A stretch of DNA of 64,000 nt from Marinobacter adhaerens HP15. GTDB taxonomy: Bacteria; Pseudomonadota; Gammaproteobacteria; Pseudomonadales; Oleiphilaceae. The stretch is from NCBI RefSeq assembly GCF_000166295.1, contig NC_017506.1, forward strand, positions 682,001 through 746,000, written 5' to 3'. Under the pieces are notes generated by a model, which worked only from the letters and a program-made list of their open reading frames with translations, ran no database searches and was not told where the DNA came from. A program made the translations under genes and the position numbers. Within the stretch, counting starts at the first letter, position 1; every line of letters begins with the position of its first letter. Positions 41,940-51,716 of this stretch are shown here, in pieces.

Positions 41940-43343
41940 TTAATTCTTCAATTCCTGGAATTTTGCGATCGCTTCTTTCCTGCTTTCTTTAAGATCAACG
42001 ATCTGCCTCGGATACCCCTTTGGAATAACACCACCCTTTGCACCCGGATCGTGAATCCGTTTGCTATCCAGTTTCGCTAGCTCCGGTACCCATTCCCGAA
42101 TGAAATCCCCATCGGGATCGAATCGCTCGCTCTGGGTAACCGGGTTGAACACGCGGAAGTAGGGGGCGGCGTCGGTGCCGGTGGAGGCGCTCCATTGCCA
42201 GCCGCCGTTGTTGGAGGCCAGGAAGCCGTCGATCAGTTTTGACATGAAGTAGGCTTCGCCCAGGCGCCAGTCGATGAACAGATTTTTGGTGAGGTACATG
42301 GCGGTGATCATGCGCAGGCGGTTGTGCATCCAGCCGGTCTGGTTGAGTTGGCGCATGGCGGCGTCGACGATGGGGACGCCGGTGTTGCCGGTTTTCCAGG
42401 CTTCGAACCTGTCGCCCGGGTTATTCCACTCAAGAGTTTCGGTTTCCGGTTTGAAGGCGCGGTGCATGCTCACTCTGGGGAAGTGGTACAGGATGTTGAT
42501 GTAGAAATCCCGCCAGGCGATTTCGGTGATCCAGGTTCCCAGGCCTTCCTGGTTGCCGCCGGCGCCCTGCGCCTGTCGGCCGGCTATCAGGCATTGCCGG
42601 CCAGAGAGAACACCGTTGGCGAGGTAAGGGGATATCTGGCTGGTGCCATCAATGGCGGGGAAGTCACGCTTTTCCTTGTACGCACCGCCGCGTTTTTCGA
42701 GGAAGCGCTCGAGCTGGTCGTGGGCGGCATCTTCACCGGTTGCAACGAGGGGCTCGGGTGCGTCTCGAAAGGCTTCGGGTATGGCGTCAATCTGTTCCGG
42801 GCTTACGGCGTTACCCCTGGCTTTGGGCGTTGGGAAAAGACCCGGATGGGTTTCTTCTATCCAGCTGCGCCAGCGTCTCGAAAACGGTGTGAACACGGAG
42901 TAGGGGTCATTCTGTTGGGTGAGGATCTCGCCTACTGGTGCAACTGTCTGGTCGCGGTATTTGCGAACGGCAATGCCGAGTTGATCAAAGCGGTGTTTCA
43001 ATGCCTTGTCGCGCTTGCGCTCGTTAACGCCGTACTCCTCGTTGAAGTGCAGCGCTGTCACCCCGTGCTCTTCGCAGTGGCTCTCGAGTTTGCCAAGGCT
43101 GTCGTCGAAGCGTTTTGCCTGAATAAAGGACAGCGGTATACCCAGTTTGGCCAGCTCTTCGGCCAGGGCGTTGGCGTGGGCGACGACGAATTGCACCCGG
43201 GCCGGCGACCAATCGTGTTCCTGCCATTGGTCCGGGGTGAGAATAAAACAGGCTCGCACCTCTTCGCTGCTTTCGCAGGCGGCTGTGAGGGCGGGGTTGT
43301 CGGCAACCCGGAGATCGTTTCGGAACCAGACCAGTTGTGTCAT
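41940..43343 (-). CDS. phrB: Deoxyribodipyrimidine photolyase
   Basis: A 467-residue class I CPD photolyase. The N-terminal Rossmann part binds the antenna (LVWFRNDLRVADNPAL) and the C-terminal FAD domain carries TSQISPYLANGVLS (about 231-244), WREFYI-type WRDFYINILYHFPRV and the Trp-rich NGGWQWSASTGTDAAPYFRVFNP (shown in part, WQWSASTGTDAAPYFRVF). It repairs pyrimidine dimers using light. Confidence 0.96.
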   Translation of the reverse strand: MTQLVWFRNDLRVADNPALTAACESSEEVRACFILTPDQWQEHDWSPARVQFVVAHANALAEELAKLGIPLSFIQAKRFDDSLGKLESHCEEHGVTALHFNEEYGVNERKRDKALKHRFDQLGIAVRKYRDQTVAPVGEILTQQNDPYSVFTPFSRRWRSWIEETHPGLFPTPKARGNAVSPEQIDAIPEAFRDAPEPLVATGEDAAHDQLERFLEKRGGAYKEKRDFPAIDGTSQISPYLANGVLSGRQCLIAGRQAQGAGGNQEGLGTWITEIAWRDFYINILYHFPRVSMHRAFKPETETLEWNNPGDRFEAWKTGNTGVPIVDAAMRQLNQTGWMHNRLRMITAMYLTKNLFIDWRLGEAYFMSKLIDGFLASNNGGWQWSASTGTDAAPYFRVFNPVTQSERFDPDGDFIREWVPELAKLDSKRIHDPGAKGGVIPKGYPRQIVDLKESRKEAIAKFQELKN

Positions 43344-43499
43344 CCGTAATCCATAGTTGTCTGAGGGATTGATGTAAGTGTAATTACAGCCCGGTGTATC
43401 AATAAAATCACCAACTTGGATATTCGCCCGGGCTGGCTGATTGGATTATAGTTAGGACACTTTTACAGCAATTCAGCCGGCCGATCCTCAAGGAGTTCT

Positions 43500-44318
43500 G
43501 TGGCAGGAATGGAGAACAACAGCGAAGGTCGCCGTGACGGCGTTTGGGCCCAGCCTTATTCACTGGCTTCCGGCCAGACCCAGTATCATCAACTGGGTCA
43601 TATTCGTTTGTGGGTGACTCTGTTGGACCAGGAATGGCAGATTCGTTCAGAAACGCTGGAACTGGATACGGATCCGGCTAGCTGGACAGAAAATATCGGC
43701 CACACCCTGCCTTCGGCTTCTGTGCCGCTGCAGCGTTTCATTCGGGAAAACCAGTCGTCGACCGTGACATTCCTGCCGGCACTCGCAAACATGCCTACCG
43801 TGATTCGTCCTTTCCAGCCCCTGACGATTCCCGCCGGCGGCCGCTGCACAATCTACGTGGGCACGCTGGTCTGGATGAAGGTCTGTGCCGGCGACAAGCA
43901 AACCGTGTTGACGGAAATTCCCCTGGCGTCGCCTTCGATGACCTGGGTGGGCAGAAATACCATGGAGGGCGAGCTTTGTTATACCTCTCATAGTTTTGCC
44001 CGTCTTGTGCTTGAGGCGGTGCCGAAACGCCCCTGGCGAGCCGTCACGCCGGTGACGCTGATCAACCGGCGGGATGAGCCCCTGCTGCTTGAGCGCTTCA
44101 GTCTGCCCACGCCGTTGCTGTCATTGCACCAGAACGATCGGGGCCAGCTCTGGACGCCGGGGGTAACCGTTGAAGTTGAGACCGACATGAATTCGGCGAG
44201 TCTGCATGTGGAACAGTCGTTGCTGGCCGCAGCGGGCACCTGCCGGCCGGTGGCGGATGCTCGTGAAAAAATGGCCCGCGGCCGGCTTGTCCGGGCGTTT
44301 GACCGGATGTTTGGCTGA
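43500..44318 (+). CDS. DUF432-family protein
   Basis: A 272-residue protein starting at GTG 43500 (AAGGAG upstream) or ATG 43509. It has the pattern IRPFQPLTIPAGGRCTIYVGT and WVGRNTMEGELCYTSHSFAR seen in DUF432 proteins, which are often encoded beside mechanosensitive channels. The function is unknown. It lies 24 bases upstream of the MscS-type channel gene and is probably in its operon. Confidence 0.8.
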   Translation: MAGMENNSEGRRDGVWAQPYSLASGQTQYHQLGHIRLWVTLLDQEWQIRSETLELDTDPASWTENIGHTLPSASVPLQRFIRENQSSTVTFLPALANMPTVIRPFQPLTIPAGGRCTIYVGTLVWMKVCAGDKQTVLTEIPLASPSMTWVGRNTMEGELCYTSHSFARLVLEAVPKRPWRAVTPVTLINRRDEPLLLERFSLPTPLLSLHQNDRGQLWTPGVTVEVETDMNSASLHVEQSLLAAAGTCRPVADAREKMARGRLVRAFDRMFG

Positions 44319-44342
44319 AACGGATCTGATGGAGTCGACGCT

Positions 44343-45230
44343 TTGCTGGAAACAATGCAAACAGGCGTAATGCAGTTTTTTACCGATATTGCCTGGGGGC
44401 AGTGGATCAGTTCCGCCTTTCTTGTTGTGTTGGGGCTGTTCCTCGGGTCTCTGGCGGCCCGCAGTGTCGGCCGTTTCATGGCGCAGCGCACCTCCCGCCA
44501 TCATACCGTCATGGTTCGGCGGCTGGTGTTTTACGTCATCGTGGTGCTGTTTTTTGTGGCGGCCCTGCGGGAGGCCGGGTTCTCTCTGGATGTGGTGCTC
44601 GGCGCCGCCGGTATCCTCACCGTTGCCATTGGTTTTGCTTCTCAGACCTCGGCGTCGAACATGATCAGCGGCCTGTTTCTACTGGTGGAAAAACCCTTTG
44701 AAATCGGTGACTTCATTGAGGTAGACGCGACCATCGGGGAAGTCGTCGGTATTGATATGCTGAGCGTGAAGTTACGCACGCCGGACAACCTGTACGTGCG
44801 GATCCCCAATGAAACCCTGATCAAGACAAGGGTGGTCAACCGTTCCCGGTTTCCGATACGCCGGCTCGACCTGACGGTGGGGATTGCCTACGCTGAAGAT
44901 GTAGAGCGGGTGGAAAGTCTGCTTCTGACTCTGGCAGAAAAGAATCCGGTCTGTCTCGAAGAACCCAAGCCCTTCACTTTGGTGACAGCGTTTGGTCCAT
45001 CCTCGGTCGATCTGCAGTTCTCTTACTGGGTGCCGAAGGAAAAGGTGCTTGAAGGGAGAAGCGGCATGATGGTCGCGATCAAGAAAACCCTGGATCGGGA
45101 AGGCATTGAAATTCCGTTCCCCCACACCAGCGTTTATGCGGGTAGCCATTCAGAGCCGTTCCGTGTTCAGCTGTTGGGGCCGGAAAAAATCACTGAAAAG
45201 GATCTCCCGGATGTCGACAAAGACAGCTGA
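44343..45230 (+). CDS. MscS-family mechanosensitive channel
   Basis: A 295-residue protein from TTG 44343 or ATG 44355. Three membrane segments lie at about 20-45, 65-85 and 88-115; the pore helix is the last (DVVLGAAGILTVAIGFASQT, about 85-104). The beta domain follows (EKPFEIGDFIEVD, IPNETLIKTRVVN) and the C-terminal alpha/beta part. It opens under membrane tension during osmotic downshock. It overlaps the protease gene by 20 bases. Confidence 0.94.
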   Translation: MLETMQTGVMQFFTDIAWGQWISSAFLVVLGLFLGSLAARSVGRFMAQRTSRHHTVMVRRLVFYVIVVLFFVAALREAGFSLDVVLGAAGILTVAIGFASQTSASNMISGLFLLVEKPFEIGDFIEVDATIGEVVGIDMLSVKLRTPDNLYVRIPNETLIKTRVVNRSRFPIRRLDLTVGIAYAEDVERVESLLLTLAEKNPVCLEEPKPFTLVTAFGPSSVDLQFSYWVPKEKVLEGRSGMMVAIKKTLDREGIEIPFPHTSVYAGSHSEPFRVQLLGPEKITEKDLPDVDKDS

Positions 45231-45708
45231 CGTTATCAAAACCATCCCACCGACCCCCGCCGAGAGTAAGATGAGTCTTGGCTGGCGGGAATGGGTGGCG
45301 CTGCCGGACCTGGATATCAGCCGTATCAAGGCGAAAATCGATACCGGAGCCAGAACTTCCTGTCTCCACACGTTCCGCACTGAACCCTACACGGAAAACG
45401 GTGAACGGCGCGTGCGCTTCTGGGTTCATCCGGTACAGAACGATCTTCACCAGGTGGTGGAGTGTGACGCCAGGGTGCTGGATGAGCGGAACGTGTCTGA
45501 TTCCGGCGGCCACAAGGAAATGCGCCTGGTCATCGAGACCACGCTGCTGATTGGCGGCCAGAAATGGCCCATTGAAATGACATTGACCAACCGAGATTCT
45601 ATGCGGTTCCGGATGTTGCTGGGCCGTACCGCTATGTCAGGGCGCTCAGTGATCTATCCCGAAGCTTCCTATCTTGCCGGCAAGCCGGCCTTAAGGACTG
45701 AAAAATGA
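45211..45708 (+). CDS. Retropepsin-like zinc protease-family protein (RimB-type)
   Basis: A 165-residue protein from ATG 45211. The [11 protein letters not shown] and [12 protein letters not shown] segments (about 37-60) give the DTGA active-site motif of this family, and [14 protein letters not shown] closes it. It overlaps the rimK start by 4 bases. In pseudomonads RimB works with RimK on ribosomal protein S6 glutamylation; the same role here is inferred from context. Confidence 0.88.
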   Translation: MSTKTADVIKTIPPTPAESKMSLGWREWVALPDLDISRIKAKIDTGARTSCLHTFRTEPYTENGERRVRFWVHPVQNDLHQVVECDARVLDERNVSDSGGHKEMRLVIETTLLIGGQKWPIEMTLTNRDSMRFRMLLGRTAMSGRSVIYPEASYLAGKPALRTEK

Positions 45709-46610
45709 AAATAGCGGTACTGTCACGAAACCGTCACCTCTACTCGACCCGCCGTCTGGTGGAGGAGGGCATTAATCGTGGCCACGAAGTGAAGGTGATT
45801 GACTGCCTTCACTGTTCGATGAATATCACCTCGGCCAATCCACAGATCCACTACCACGAGGAGGTCCTTGAGGATTTCGATGTGGTGATTCCGCGGATCG
45901 GTGCATCGGTGACGTTTTACGGAACGGCGGTATTGCGCCAGTTCGAGATGATGGGTGTGTTTCCGGTGAATGAATCCGTGGCTATCAGCCGTTCCCGGGA
46001 TAAGCTCCGCTCGCTGCAACTGTTGGCCCGCAAGGGTGTAGGAATGCCGATTACCGGTTTCGCGAACAAGCCGGACAACGTTCCGGAGTTGCTTCAGATG
46101 GTTGGCGGGGCACCGGTGGTGATCAAGCTGCTGCAGGGTACCCAGGGCATCGGCGTGGTGCTGGCAGAAACCCGCAAGGCCGCGGAGAGTGTGATTGAAG
46201 CCTTCATGGGCCTGAAAGCGGATATTCTCGTGCAGGAATTCATCAAGGAAGCCGGCGGTGCCGATATCCGTTGCTTTGTGATTGGCGACAAGGTGATCGC
46301 GGCCATGAAGCGTCAGGGTGCCGAAGGCGAATTCCGTTCGAACCTGCACCGGGGCGGCACTGCCTCCCTCATACGCATCACCCCCCAAGAGCGCAGCACT
46401 GCCATCAAGGCCGCCAAAGCCATGGGCCTGAACGTTGCCGGTGTTGACCTGCTCCGCTCCAGCAGGGGGCCACTGGTAATGGAGGTGAACTCGTCGCCTG
46501 GCCTTGAGGGCATCGAGAACGCCACGGGCAAGAACGTTGCCGGCATGATCATTAACTGGACCGAAAAGAATCAGAAGCCCTGGAAGACCCGGACCAAGGG
46601 GAGAGGCTAA
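45705..46610 (+). CDS. rimK: Ribosomal protein S6-glutamate ligase RimK
   Basis: A 301-residue ATP-grasp ligase. [20 protein letters not shown] precedes the ATP-grasp core with [18 protein letters not shown] (about 141-158), [19 protein letters not shown] (about 177-195) and [14 protein letters not shown] (about 260-273). It adds Glu residues to the C-terminus of S6. It is coupled to the protease gene upstream and a deacylase gene downstream. Confidence 0.95.
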   Translation: MKIAVLSRNRHLYSTRRLVEEGINRGHEVKVIDCLHCSMNITSANPQIHYHEEVLEDFDVVIPRIGASVTFYGTAVLRQFEMMGVFPVNESVAISRSRDKLRSLQLLARKGVGMPITGFANKPDNVPELLQMVGGAPVVIKLLQGTQGIGVVLAETRKAAESVIEAFMGLKADILVQEFIKEAGGADIRCFVIGDKVIAAMKRQGAEGEFRSNLHRGGTASLIRITPQERSTAIKAAKAMGLNVAGVDLLRSSRGPLVMEVNSSPGLEGIENATGKNVAGMIINWTEKNQKPWKTRTKGRG

Positions 46611-46613
46611 AGC

Positions 46614-47678
46614 ATGGCTCGTGCCCCCTATGAAATTGCCGGGACCCAGGTAAAGGCCGGAACCCGGCAAACCGTGGAAGTTCCGGTCGCCAAGCTTTAC
46701 ACCCATACGCCGCTGCACATTCCCGTTGAGGTTGTGCACGGCCGGCGAAGTGGTCCGGTATTGATGGTGTGTGGTGCCATTCACGGTGATGAGATCAACG
46801 GTGTTGAGATCGTTCGTCGGGTGCTCACCAATTCGGCGTTGAGGCACCTTCGGGGCACGTTGGTTGCGGTGCCTATCGTGAACATTTTCGGGTTCGTGCA
46901 GCGCACCCGATACCTGCCTGACCGGCGGGATCTGAACCGCTGTTTTCCCGGCAGTGAAAGTGGCTCCCTGGGCGGACGTATTGCCTACCTGCTGCGCACC
47001 CAGATTATGGAGCGGGTGACCCACATTATTGATTTGCACACGGGTGCAGTTCATCGATTCAATCTGCCGCAAATTCGTGCCGAGCTGAAAAATCCGGAAA
47101 CCGTGCGCATGGCCGAGGCCTTTGGTGCCCCGATCATAATCAATTCGGGGCTCCGAGAGGGAAGCCTCCGGGCCTACGCTGATTCACAGGACATTCCGGT
47201 GATCACCTTCGAAGGCGGAGAAGCTCTGCGATTTGATGACGTGGTGATCGGCAGCGGTGTGAAAGGGGTTATCCGGGTGATGCGTGAACTCGAAATGATC
47301 CCGGCGAAGAAGGGGCCCAAGGCACCGAGAAAACGGTCTGAAACCGCGGCCAATTCCCAATGGGTGCGGGCGGATATCGATGGGATCATGAGGCCTGTCG
47401 CCCGGCTGGGCCAGAAGGTTCGCAAAGGCCAGAGGCTGGCCATGGTGGCGGATCCCTTCGGCGAATCGGAAACCGCGGTGGTGTCACCCTGCTCAGGTAT
47501 CGTGATCTGCGTGAATAACCTGCCACTGGTGAACGAGGGTGAGGCAATCTACCACGTCGCCCGATTTGACGAGCTCAGCGAGGCGGAAAAAGCGATGGAT
47601 TATTTCCGCAGCAGCTACGAGGGCGATGTCGGCGACGATGTGGTTCCCGTGCACCCCTGGGATGACCGGCAGAAATAA
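46614..47678 (+). CDS. Succinylglutamate desuccinylase/aspartoacylase-family protein
   Basis: A 354-residue M14-like zinc enzyme. Zinc ligands are His and Glu in GAIHGDEINGVEIVRR (about 58-73) and His in HIIDLHTGAVHRF (about 139-151). RDLNRCFPGSESG (about 103-115) is the substrate loop. A C-terminal beta domain (about 240-320) is typical of the AstE/AspA-like group. It follows rimK in many gammaproteobacteria; the natural substrate is unknown. Confidence 0.88.
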   Translation: MARAPYEIAGTQVKAGTRQTVEVPVAKLYTHTPLHIPVEVVHGRRSGPVLMVCGAIHGDEINGVEIVRRVLTNSALRHLRGTLVAVPIVNIFGFVQRTRYLPDRRDLNRCFPGSESGSLGGRIAYLLRTQIMERVTHIIDLHTGAVHRFNLPQIRAELKNPETVRMAEAFGAPIIINSGLREGSLRAYADSQDIPVITFEGGEALRFDDVVIGSGVKGVIRVMRELEMIPAKKGPKAPRKRSETAANSQWVRADIDGIMRPVARLGQKVRKGQRLAMVADPFGESETAVVSPCSGIVICVNNLPLVNEGEAIYHVARFDELSEAEKAMDYFRSSYEGDVGDDVVPVHPWDDRQK

Positions 47679-47692
47679 TCGAGAGGGCTGTC

Positions 47693-48118
47693 ATGATCTG
47701 GGATCAGTCGTTTATCGAGTTGGCTCCGCTGCCGCGGGGTTTTCATCTGGTCACCAATGAAATCCTTGCCCAGGCGCCGGACCTGACCAACTGCGAAGTC
47801 GGCTTGCTGCACCTGTTCATCCAGCATACCTCCGCTTCGCTGGCGGTGAACGAGAACGCCGATCCGGATGTGCGGGGCGACCTGGAACGCCATTTCAACG
47901 TCATGGTGCCGGAGAATGCGCCGCACTATGAGCACGTTATGGAAGGGCCCGACGACATGCCGGCTCATATCAAAAGCATCCTGATCGGCCCCTCGCTGAC
48001 CCTCCCGGTCAGCCATGGTCGCCTGGCACTTGGAACCTGGCAGGGACTTTATCTCTGTGAGCACCGGGATCGAGCCGGTAGTCGTCGTATTGTGGCGACT
48101 CTTCAGGGTCGCTGGTAG
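47693..48118 (+). CDS. YjbQ/UPF0047-family thiamine-phosphate synthase-like protein
   Basis: A 141-residue single-domain protein. Family motifs are LHLFIQHTSASLAVNENADP (about 38-57), HYEHVMEGPDDMPAHIKSIL (about 79-98) and LGTWQGLYLCEHRD (about 110-123). Metal-binding His residues lie in these segments. Some members make thiamine phosphate as a side reaction; the physiological role is unclear. Confidence 0.92.
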   Translation: MIWDQSFIELAPLPRGFHLVTNEILAQAPDLTNCEVGLLHLFIQHTSASLAVNENADPDVRGDLERHFNVMVPENAPHYEHVMEGPDDMPAHIKSILIGPSLTLPVSHGRLALGTWQGLYLCEHRDRAGSRRIVATLQGRW

Positions 48119-48150
48119 CCAGAACCCGAAACGCCCTACGTGTCGGGATT

Positions 48151-48176
48151 CACCCATCTGCTCTTTCAGATGGGTG
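48151..48176 (+). terminator. Stem-loop after yjbQ
   Basis: CACCCATCTG-CTCTTT-CAGATGGGTG, ten perfect pairs with a six-base loop. It overlaps the start of a second palindrome, so the two stems exclude each other. It has no immediate T-run. Confidence 0.6.
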
Positions 48177-48188
48177 GATATCCACCCA
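48171..48188. promoter_or_regulatory. 18-base perfect palindrome, possible activator site
   Basis: TGGGTGGATATCCACCCA is an exact palindrome 64 bases upstream of the sigma-54-type promoter at 48253. Such a distance fits an enhancer-type upstream site for a DctD-like activator. Direct evidence for binding is not available. Confidence 0.5.
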
Positions 48189-48252
48189 TTTTCCAGCGCC
48201 TGACCTTGCTCTGATTCTAGTAAGGCCCTGTTTTTCCGAATTAATCGAGATC

Positions 48253-48268
48253 TGGTCTGCTCCTTGCT
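48253..48268 (+). promoter_or_regulatory. Sigma-54-type promoter for the TRAP transporter
   Basis: TGGTCTGCTCCTTGCT contains the required GG-N10-GC (GG at 48254, GC at 48266) and matches TGG and TTGCT of the -24/-12 consensus. The start of transcription would be near 48279, about 64 bases before the TAXI gene. A sigma-54-dependent response regulator is encoded further down the same cluster. Confidence 0.65.
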
Positions 48269-48342
48269 GATTGGGTTACCCACCGGAGCTGTTAGAGCTT
48301 CGTTGAGCACCCAACAAACAAAATGAATCGGGAGCATTCCTT

Positions 48343-49320
48343 ATGAAAACCCAAGCCGTAATGGCGGTGGCCTTTGCCTCCACCTTCGCAGTCGCAACCC
48401 CCGCAACAGCCCAGGATCGTTCGGACTGGCCGAGCAACTTCACCGTTGGTACCGCCAGTCAGGGTGGAACCTATTTTGCCTACGGTTCCGGTTGGGCGAA
48501 CTTTGTGGCTGAAAACCTGGGCGTTTCCGGTGGTGCCGAGATCACCGGCGGACCGGTTCAGAATATGGCGCTGGTGCACACCGGCGACCTGAAGTTTGGC
48601 CTGACCACCATGGGCCCGGCTCGGGAATCCATGGACGGTAACAGCCCGCTTGCGCCGGGCATGAAGATGGACAACGTCTGCGCCATGTTCCCGATGTACG
48701 AAACACCGTTCTCGGTGACCGCGCTATCCAGCTCTGGCATTACTTCCATCGCCGATATCCCTGATGGCGCCACGATCGGTTTTGGTCCGGCGGGCTCCAC
48801 CTCGGACACCTACTTTCCGCGCATGATGGAGACCCTGGGTGTGAACTTCGAACGCCGCAACGGCAGCTGGTCTGATCTGGGCGGTCAGCTTCAGGATGGA
48901 CTGATTGATGTGGTTGCCTTCGCCGCCGGTATTCCCATTCCTGCGGTCAGCCAGCTGGAAGTGCAAACCGACGTGAACATCATCGGTATGAACGATGCCG
49001 AGGCCGAGACCATTATCAGCAACTTCCCGGTGTCCGAGTTCATCATTCCGGCGTCCACCTACCAGTCCCTGGATGCGCCTTCCCGCGTGGTATCTATGTG
49101 GAACTTCGCGATGGTCAACTGTGATGTATCTGAAAGCTTCGTGTATGAAATCACCAAGCTGACCATGGAGAACAACGACAAGATGGTCTCCATTCACAAG
49201 GCGGCCCGTAACTCGGTACCCGAGAACTACACAAAGAACAACGTCCTGCCCTGGCACCCGGGCGCTGCGCGTTGGTTCAACGAGAATGGTTACCCGATCG
49301 AAGACAGCCAGATCAAGTAA
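48343..49320 (+). CDS. TAXI-family TRAP transporter solute-binding protein
   Basis: A 325-residue periplasmic protein with a signal peptide (residues 1-23, cleaved near ATAQ). TVGTASQGGTYFAYGSGWANF (about 34-54, shown in part) and LTTMGPARESMDGNS are TAXI-family landmarks; VPENYTKNNVLPWHPGAARWF closes the protein. It delivers the substrate to the permease encoded next. Known TAXI substrates include glutamate and other small acids; here it is not known. Confidence 0.93.
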   Translation: MKTQAVMAVAFASTFAVATPATAQDRSDWPSNFTVGTASQGGTYFAYGSGWANFVAENLGVSGGAEITGGPVQNMALVHTGDLKFGLTTMGPARESMDGNSPLAPGMKMDNVCAMFPMYETPFSVTALSSSGITSIADIPDGATIGFGPAGSTSDTYFPRMMETLGVNFERRNGSWSDLGGQLQDGLIDVVAFAAGIPIPAVSQLEVQTDVNIIGMNDAEAETIISNFPVSEFIIPASTYQSLDAPSRVVSMWNFAMVNCDVSESFVYEITKLTMENNDKMVSIHKAARNSVPENYTKNNVLPWHPGAARWFNENGYPIEDSQIK

Positions 49321-49410
49321 CAGTGCTCGAGCAGGAGGCTGCCCTGCAGCCTCCTGCAATGTATGGCCAGCCGAGTTCTGGCTCCGATTTGCCTGCAAGC
49401 AGGGTGTGTC

Positions 49411-51600
49411 ATGACTACCGAACAAGATTCCAAAGACCTTCCGGACATTGAAGTGGGCGAAGACCATGTACTCGCGCACAACGTGGACGAGGAACCGGTC
49501 GAAGCCAACCGCCGGCTTTTCGAAGGCGGCCTGCTGAAATTCGTCGCGCTGCTGGCGATAGCCTATTCAGCCTTTCACCTGTATTCCCTGAACATAGCGC
49601 CCCTGGAAACCTGGTCGTTCCGGATTGTGCACATTGCCGGTGCCCTGGTGCTGGGTTTCGTTCTGTTTGCCGGCGCCCGGTTTGTGTCATCGGAAGAGGG
49701 CGGCGCACGCCACCGGTGGACAACCTGGATCAGTGCCGGTGCCATGCTGCCGGCTCTCTATGTGTTGTATCAGACATTTTCGTTCTGGCAGATGGTTCAG
49801 AACGGCGCCATGCGGATTCCGGTCGAACTGGAGGTGTGGCACTTTGGCTGGCCGCTGCTGGCGGCGACCGGTGTTGGCATTGTCATGAGCTGGTTTCATC
49901 AGCGCGAGCGATCGGTATTCAGTGTGCCCGACCTGGTGTTGATCGTCTGCTCGCTGGCCGTGGCCGCCTATTTCCTGGTGGTTTATAACACGTCCATGCG
50001 GATGTCGACCGGCACCTCCTTTGCGCCGGTGGGTATCTCGTTTGCAGCCATTGCCGGCACGGCCCTGATCATGGAACTTACCCGGCGCGTGGCGGGGATG
50101 GCACTGGTGATCATCGGTCTGGTGTTTCTGGCCTATGTTTTCGCAGGACCCTACCTGCCAGGTTTCCTCGGTTACCCGGGGCTTTCGGTTCAGCGTTTCT
50201 TCAGTCAGGTGTATACCGATGCCGGAATCCTTGGGCCGACCACGGCGGTGTCTTCGACATACATCATTCTGTTCATCATTTTTGCCGCCTTCCTGCAGTC
50301 CTCGAAGGTGGGTGACTACTTCGTGAACTTTGCCTTTGCGGCGGCCGGCCGTTCCCGGGGTGGCCCGGCCAAGGTATCGATCTTTGCATCGGGCCTGATG
50401 GGTATGATCAACGGCACCAGTGCCGGCAACGTGGTATCCACCGGCTCCCTGACGATTCCATTGATGAAGAAGGTGGGCTACAGCAAGCAATCCGCAGGCG
50501 CTGTCGAGGCGGCCGCGTCCACCGGTGGTCAGATCATGCCGCCGATCATGGGCGCCGGCGCCTTTATCATGGCGGAGATTACCGGCATTCCCTACACCGA
50601 GATAGCCATCGCGGCGATCATTCCGGCGATCCTGTATTTTGCCTCGGTCTACTTCATGGTGGATTTTGAAGCCGCCAAGACCGGCATGCGCGGCATGCGT
50701 GAAGACGAGCTGCCAAAGCTTAGAACCATGATGAAGCAGTGCTATCTGTTCGTGCCGATCATAATCCTGATTGTCGCCTTGTTCATGGGCTATTCGGTGA
50801 TCCGGGCCGGCACCCTGGCGACCGTTTCTGCCGCGGTCGTGAGCTGGCTGTCACCCAACAAGATGGGGCTGCGGCATATCCTTCAGGCACTGGAAATTGC
50901 TTCCTATATGGCGATCCAGATTATCGTGGTGTGCGCAGCGGCCGGGGTAATCGTGGGCGTGATTTCGCTGACGGGAGTGGGCGCGCGCTTCTCTGTGCTG
51001 TTGCTGGACGTTGCGGCCACGAGCCAGTTGCTGGCGCTGATCTTCGCCATGTTCATTTCCATTCTACTGGGTATGGGGATGCCGACCACGGCGGCCTATG
51101 CGGTAGCTGCCTCAGTGGTCGCGCCCGGCCTTGTCCAGTTGGGTATTGAACCGCTGACGGCGCACTTCTTCGTGTTCTACTTCGCTGTAGTTTCCGCGAT
51201 CACACCGCCGGTTGCGCTGGCCTCCTATGCCGCTGCAGGCATATCGGGCGCCAATGCCATGGAAACCTCCGTGGCCTCGTTCCGGATTGGCATCGCAGCA
51301 TTCATCGTGCCTTTCATGTTCTTCTACAACGGCGCGTTGTTGATGGAAGCCGGCTGGTTCGAGATCGCGAGGGCACTGGTAACCGCAACCTTTGGCGTTT
51401 ACATGCTTTCTGGCGGCGTGCTCGGTTGGTTTGCGAGCATTTCCGCGTCCTGGATAACGCGACTCCTGCTGATTGCGGCCGCGTTGCTGATGATCGAGGG
51501 AGGGCTCTGGACGGATCTCACCGGTATTGCCCTGGCGGTCCTGGCGTTCGTCATCCAGAAGCAGCGTAAAACTCGCCTTGCCACAGCTGGCGCCCTGTAA
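49411..51600 (+). CDS. TRAP transporter fused 4TM/12TM permease
   Basis: A 729-residue protein started at ATG 49411 (MTTEQDSKDLP). After an acidic N-terminus it has many membrane segments; the first group (about 35-150) corresponds to the small DctQ-type subunit and the rest to the large DctM-type subunit with GMINGTSAGNVVSTGSLTIP (about 335-354) and GGQIMPPIMGAGAFIMAEI (about 374-392). Sodium-driven uptake is the family mechanism. A 14-pair stem-loop follows it. Confidence 0.94.
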   Translation: MTTEQDSKDLPDIEVGEDHVLAHNVDEEPVEANRRLFEGGLLKFVALLAIAYSAFHLYSLNIAPLETWSFRIVHIAGALVLGFVLFAGARFVSSEEGGARHRWTTWISAGAMLPALYVLYQTFSFWQMVQNGAMRIPVELEVWHFGWPLLAATGVGIVMSWFHQRERSVFSVPDLVLIVCSLAVAAYFLVVYNTSMRMSTGTSFAPVGISFAAIAGTALIMELTRRVAGMALVIIGLVFLAYVFAGPYLPGFLGYPGLSVQRFFSQVYTDAGILGPTTAVSSTYIILFIIFAAFLQSSKVGDYFVNFAFAAAGRSRGGPAKVSIFASGLMGMINGTSAGNVVSTGSLTIPLMKKVGYSKQSAGAVEAAASTGGQIMPPIMGAGAFIMAEITGIPYTEIAIAAIIPAILYFASVYFMVDFEAAKTGMRGMREDELPKLRTMMKQCYLFVPIIILIVALFMGYSVIRAGTLATVSAAVVSWLSPNKMGLRHILQALEIASYMAIQIIVVCAAAGVIVGVISLTGVGARFSVLLLDVAATSQLLALIFAMFISILLGMGMPTTAAYAVAASVVAPGLVQLGIEPLTAHFFVFYFAVVSAITPPVALASYAAAGISGANAMETSVASFRIGIAAFIVPFMFFYNGALLMEAGWFEIARALVTATFGVYMLSGGVLGWFASISASWITRLLLIAAALLMIEGGLWTDLTGIALAVLAFVIQKQRKTRLATAGAL

Positions 51601-51620
51601 CGGGGGCTTGCTGGCTGCGT

Positions 51621-51660
51621 CAGAACAACCGTGCCATGGAAGCATCGCACGGTTGTTCTG
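51621..51660 (+). terminator. Strong stem-loop between TRAP permease and sensor kinase
   Basis: CAGAACAACCGTGC pairs perfectly over 14 bases with GCACGGTTGTTCTG around a 12-base loop. No T-run is present. It should reduce read-through into the kinase gene. Confidence 0.7.
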
Positions 51661-51716
51661 TACCCGGCCTGGCTATACTCTAGCGGCTTTCCGCGGTTTT
51701 TCGGGAACCGGACCCT

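Noticed and set aside
42324..43349. 341-residue plus-strand frame
   Set aside because: Antisense shadow of the photolyase gene.
45723..47072. 449-residue minus-strand frame
   Set aside because: Antisense shadow of rimK and the deacylase gene; no protein-like motif.
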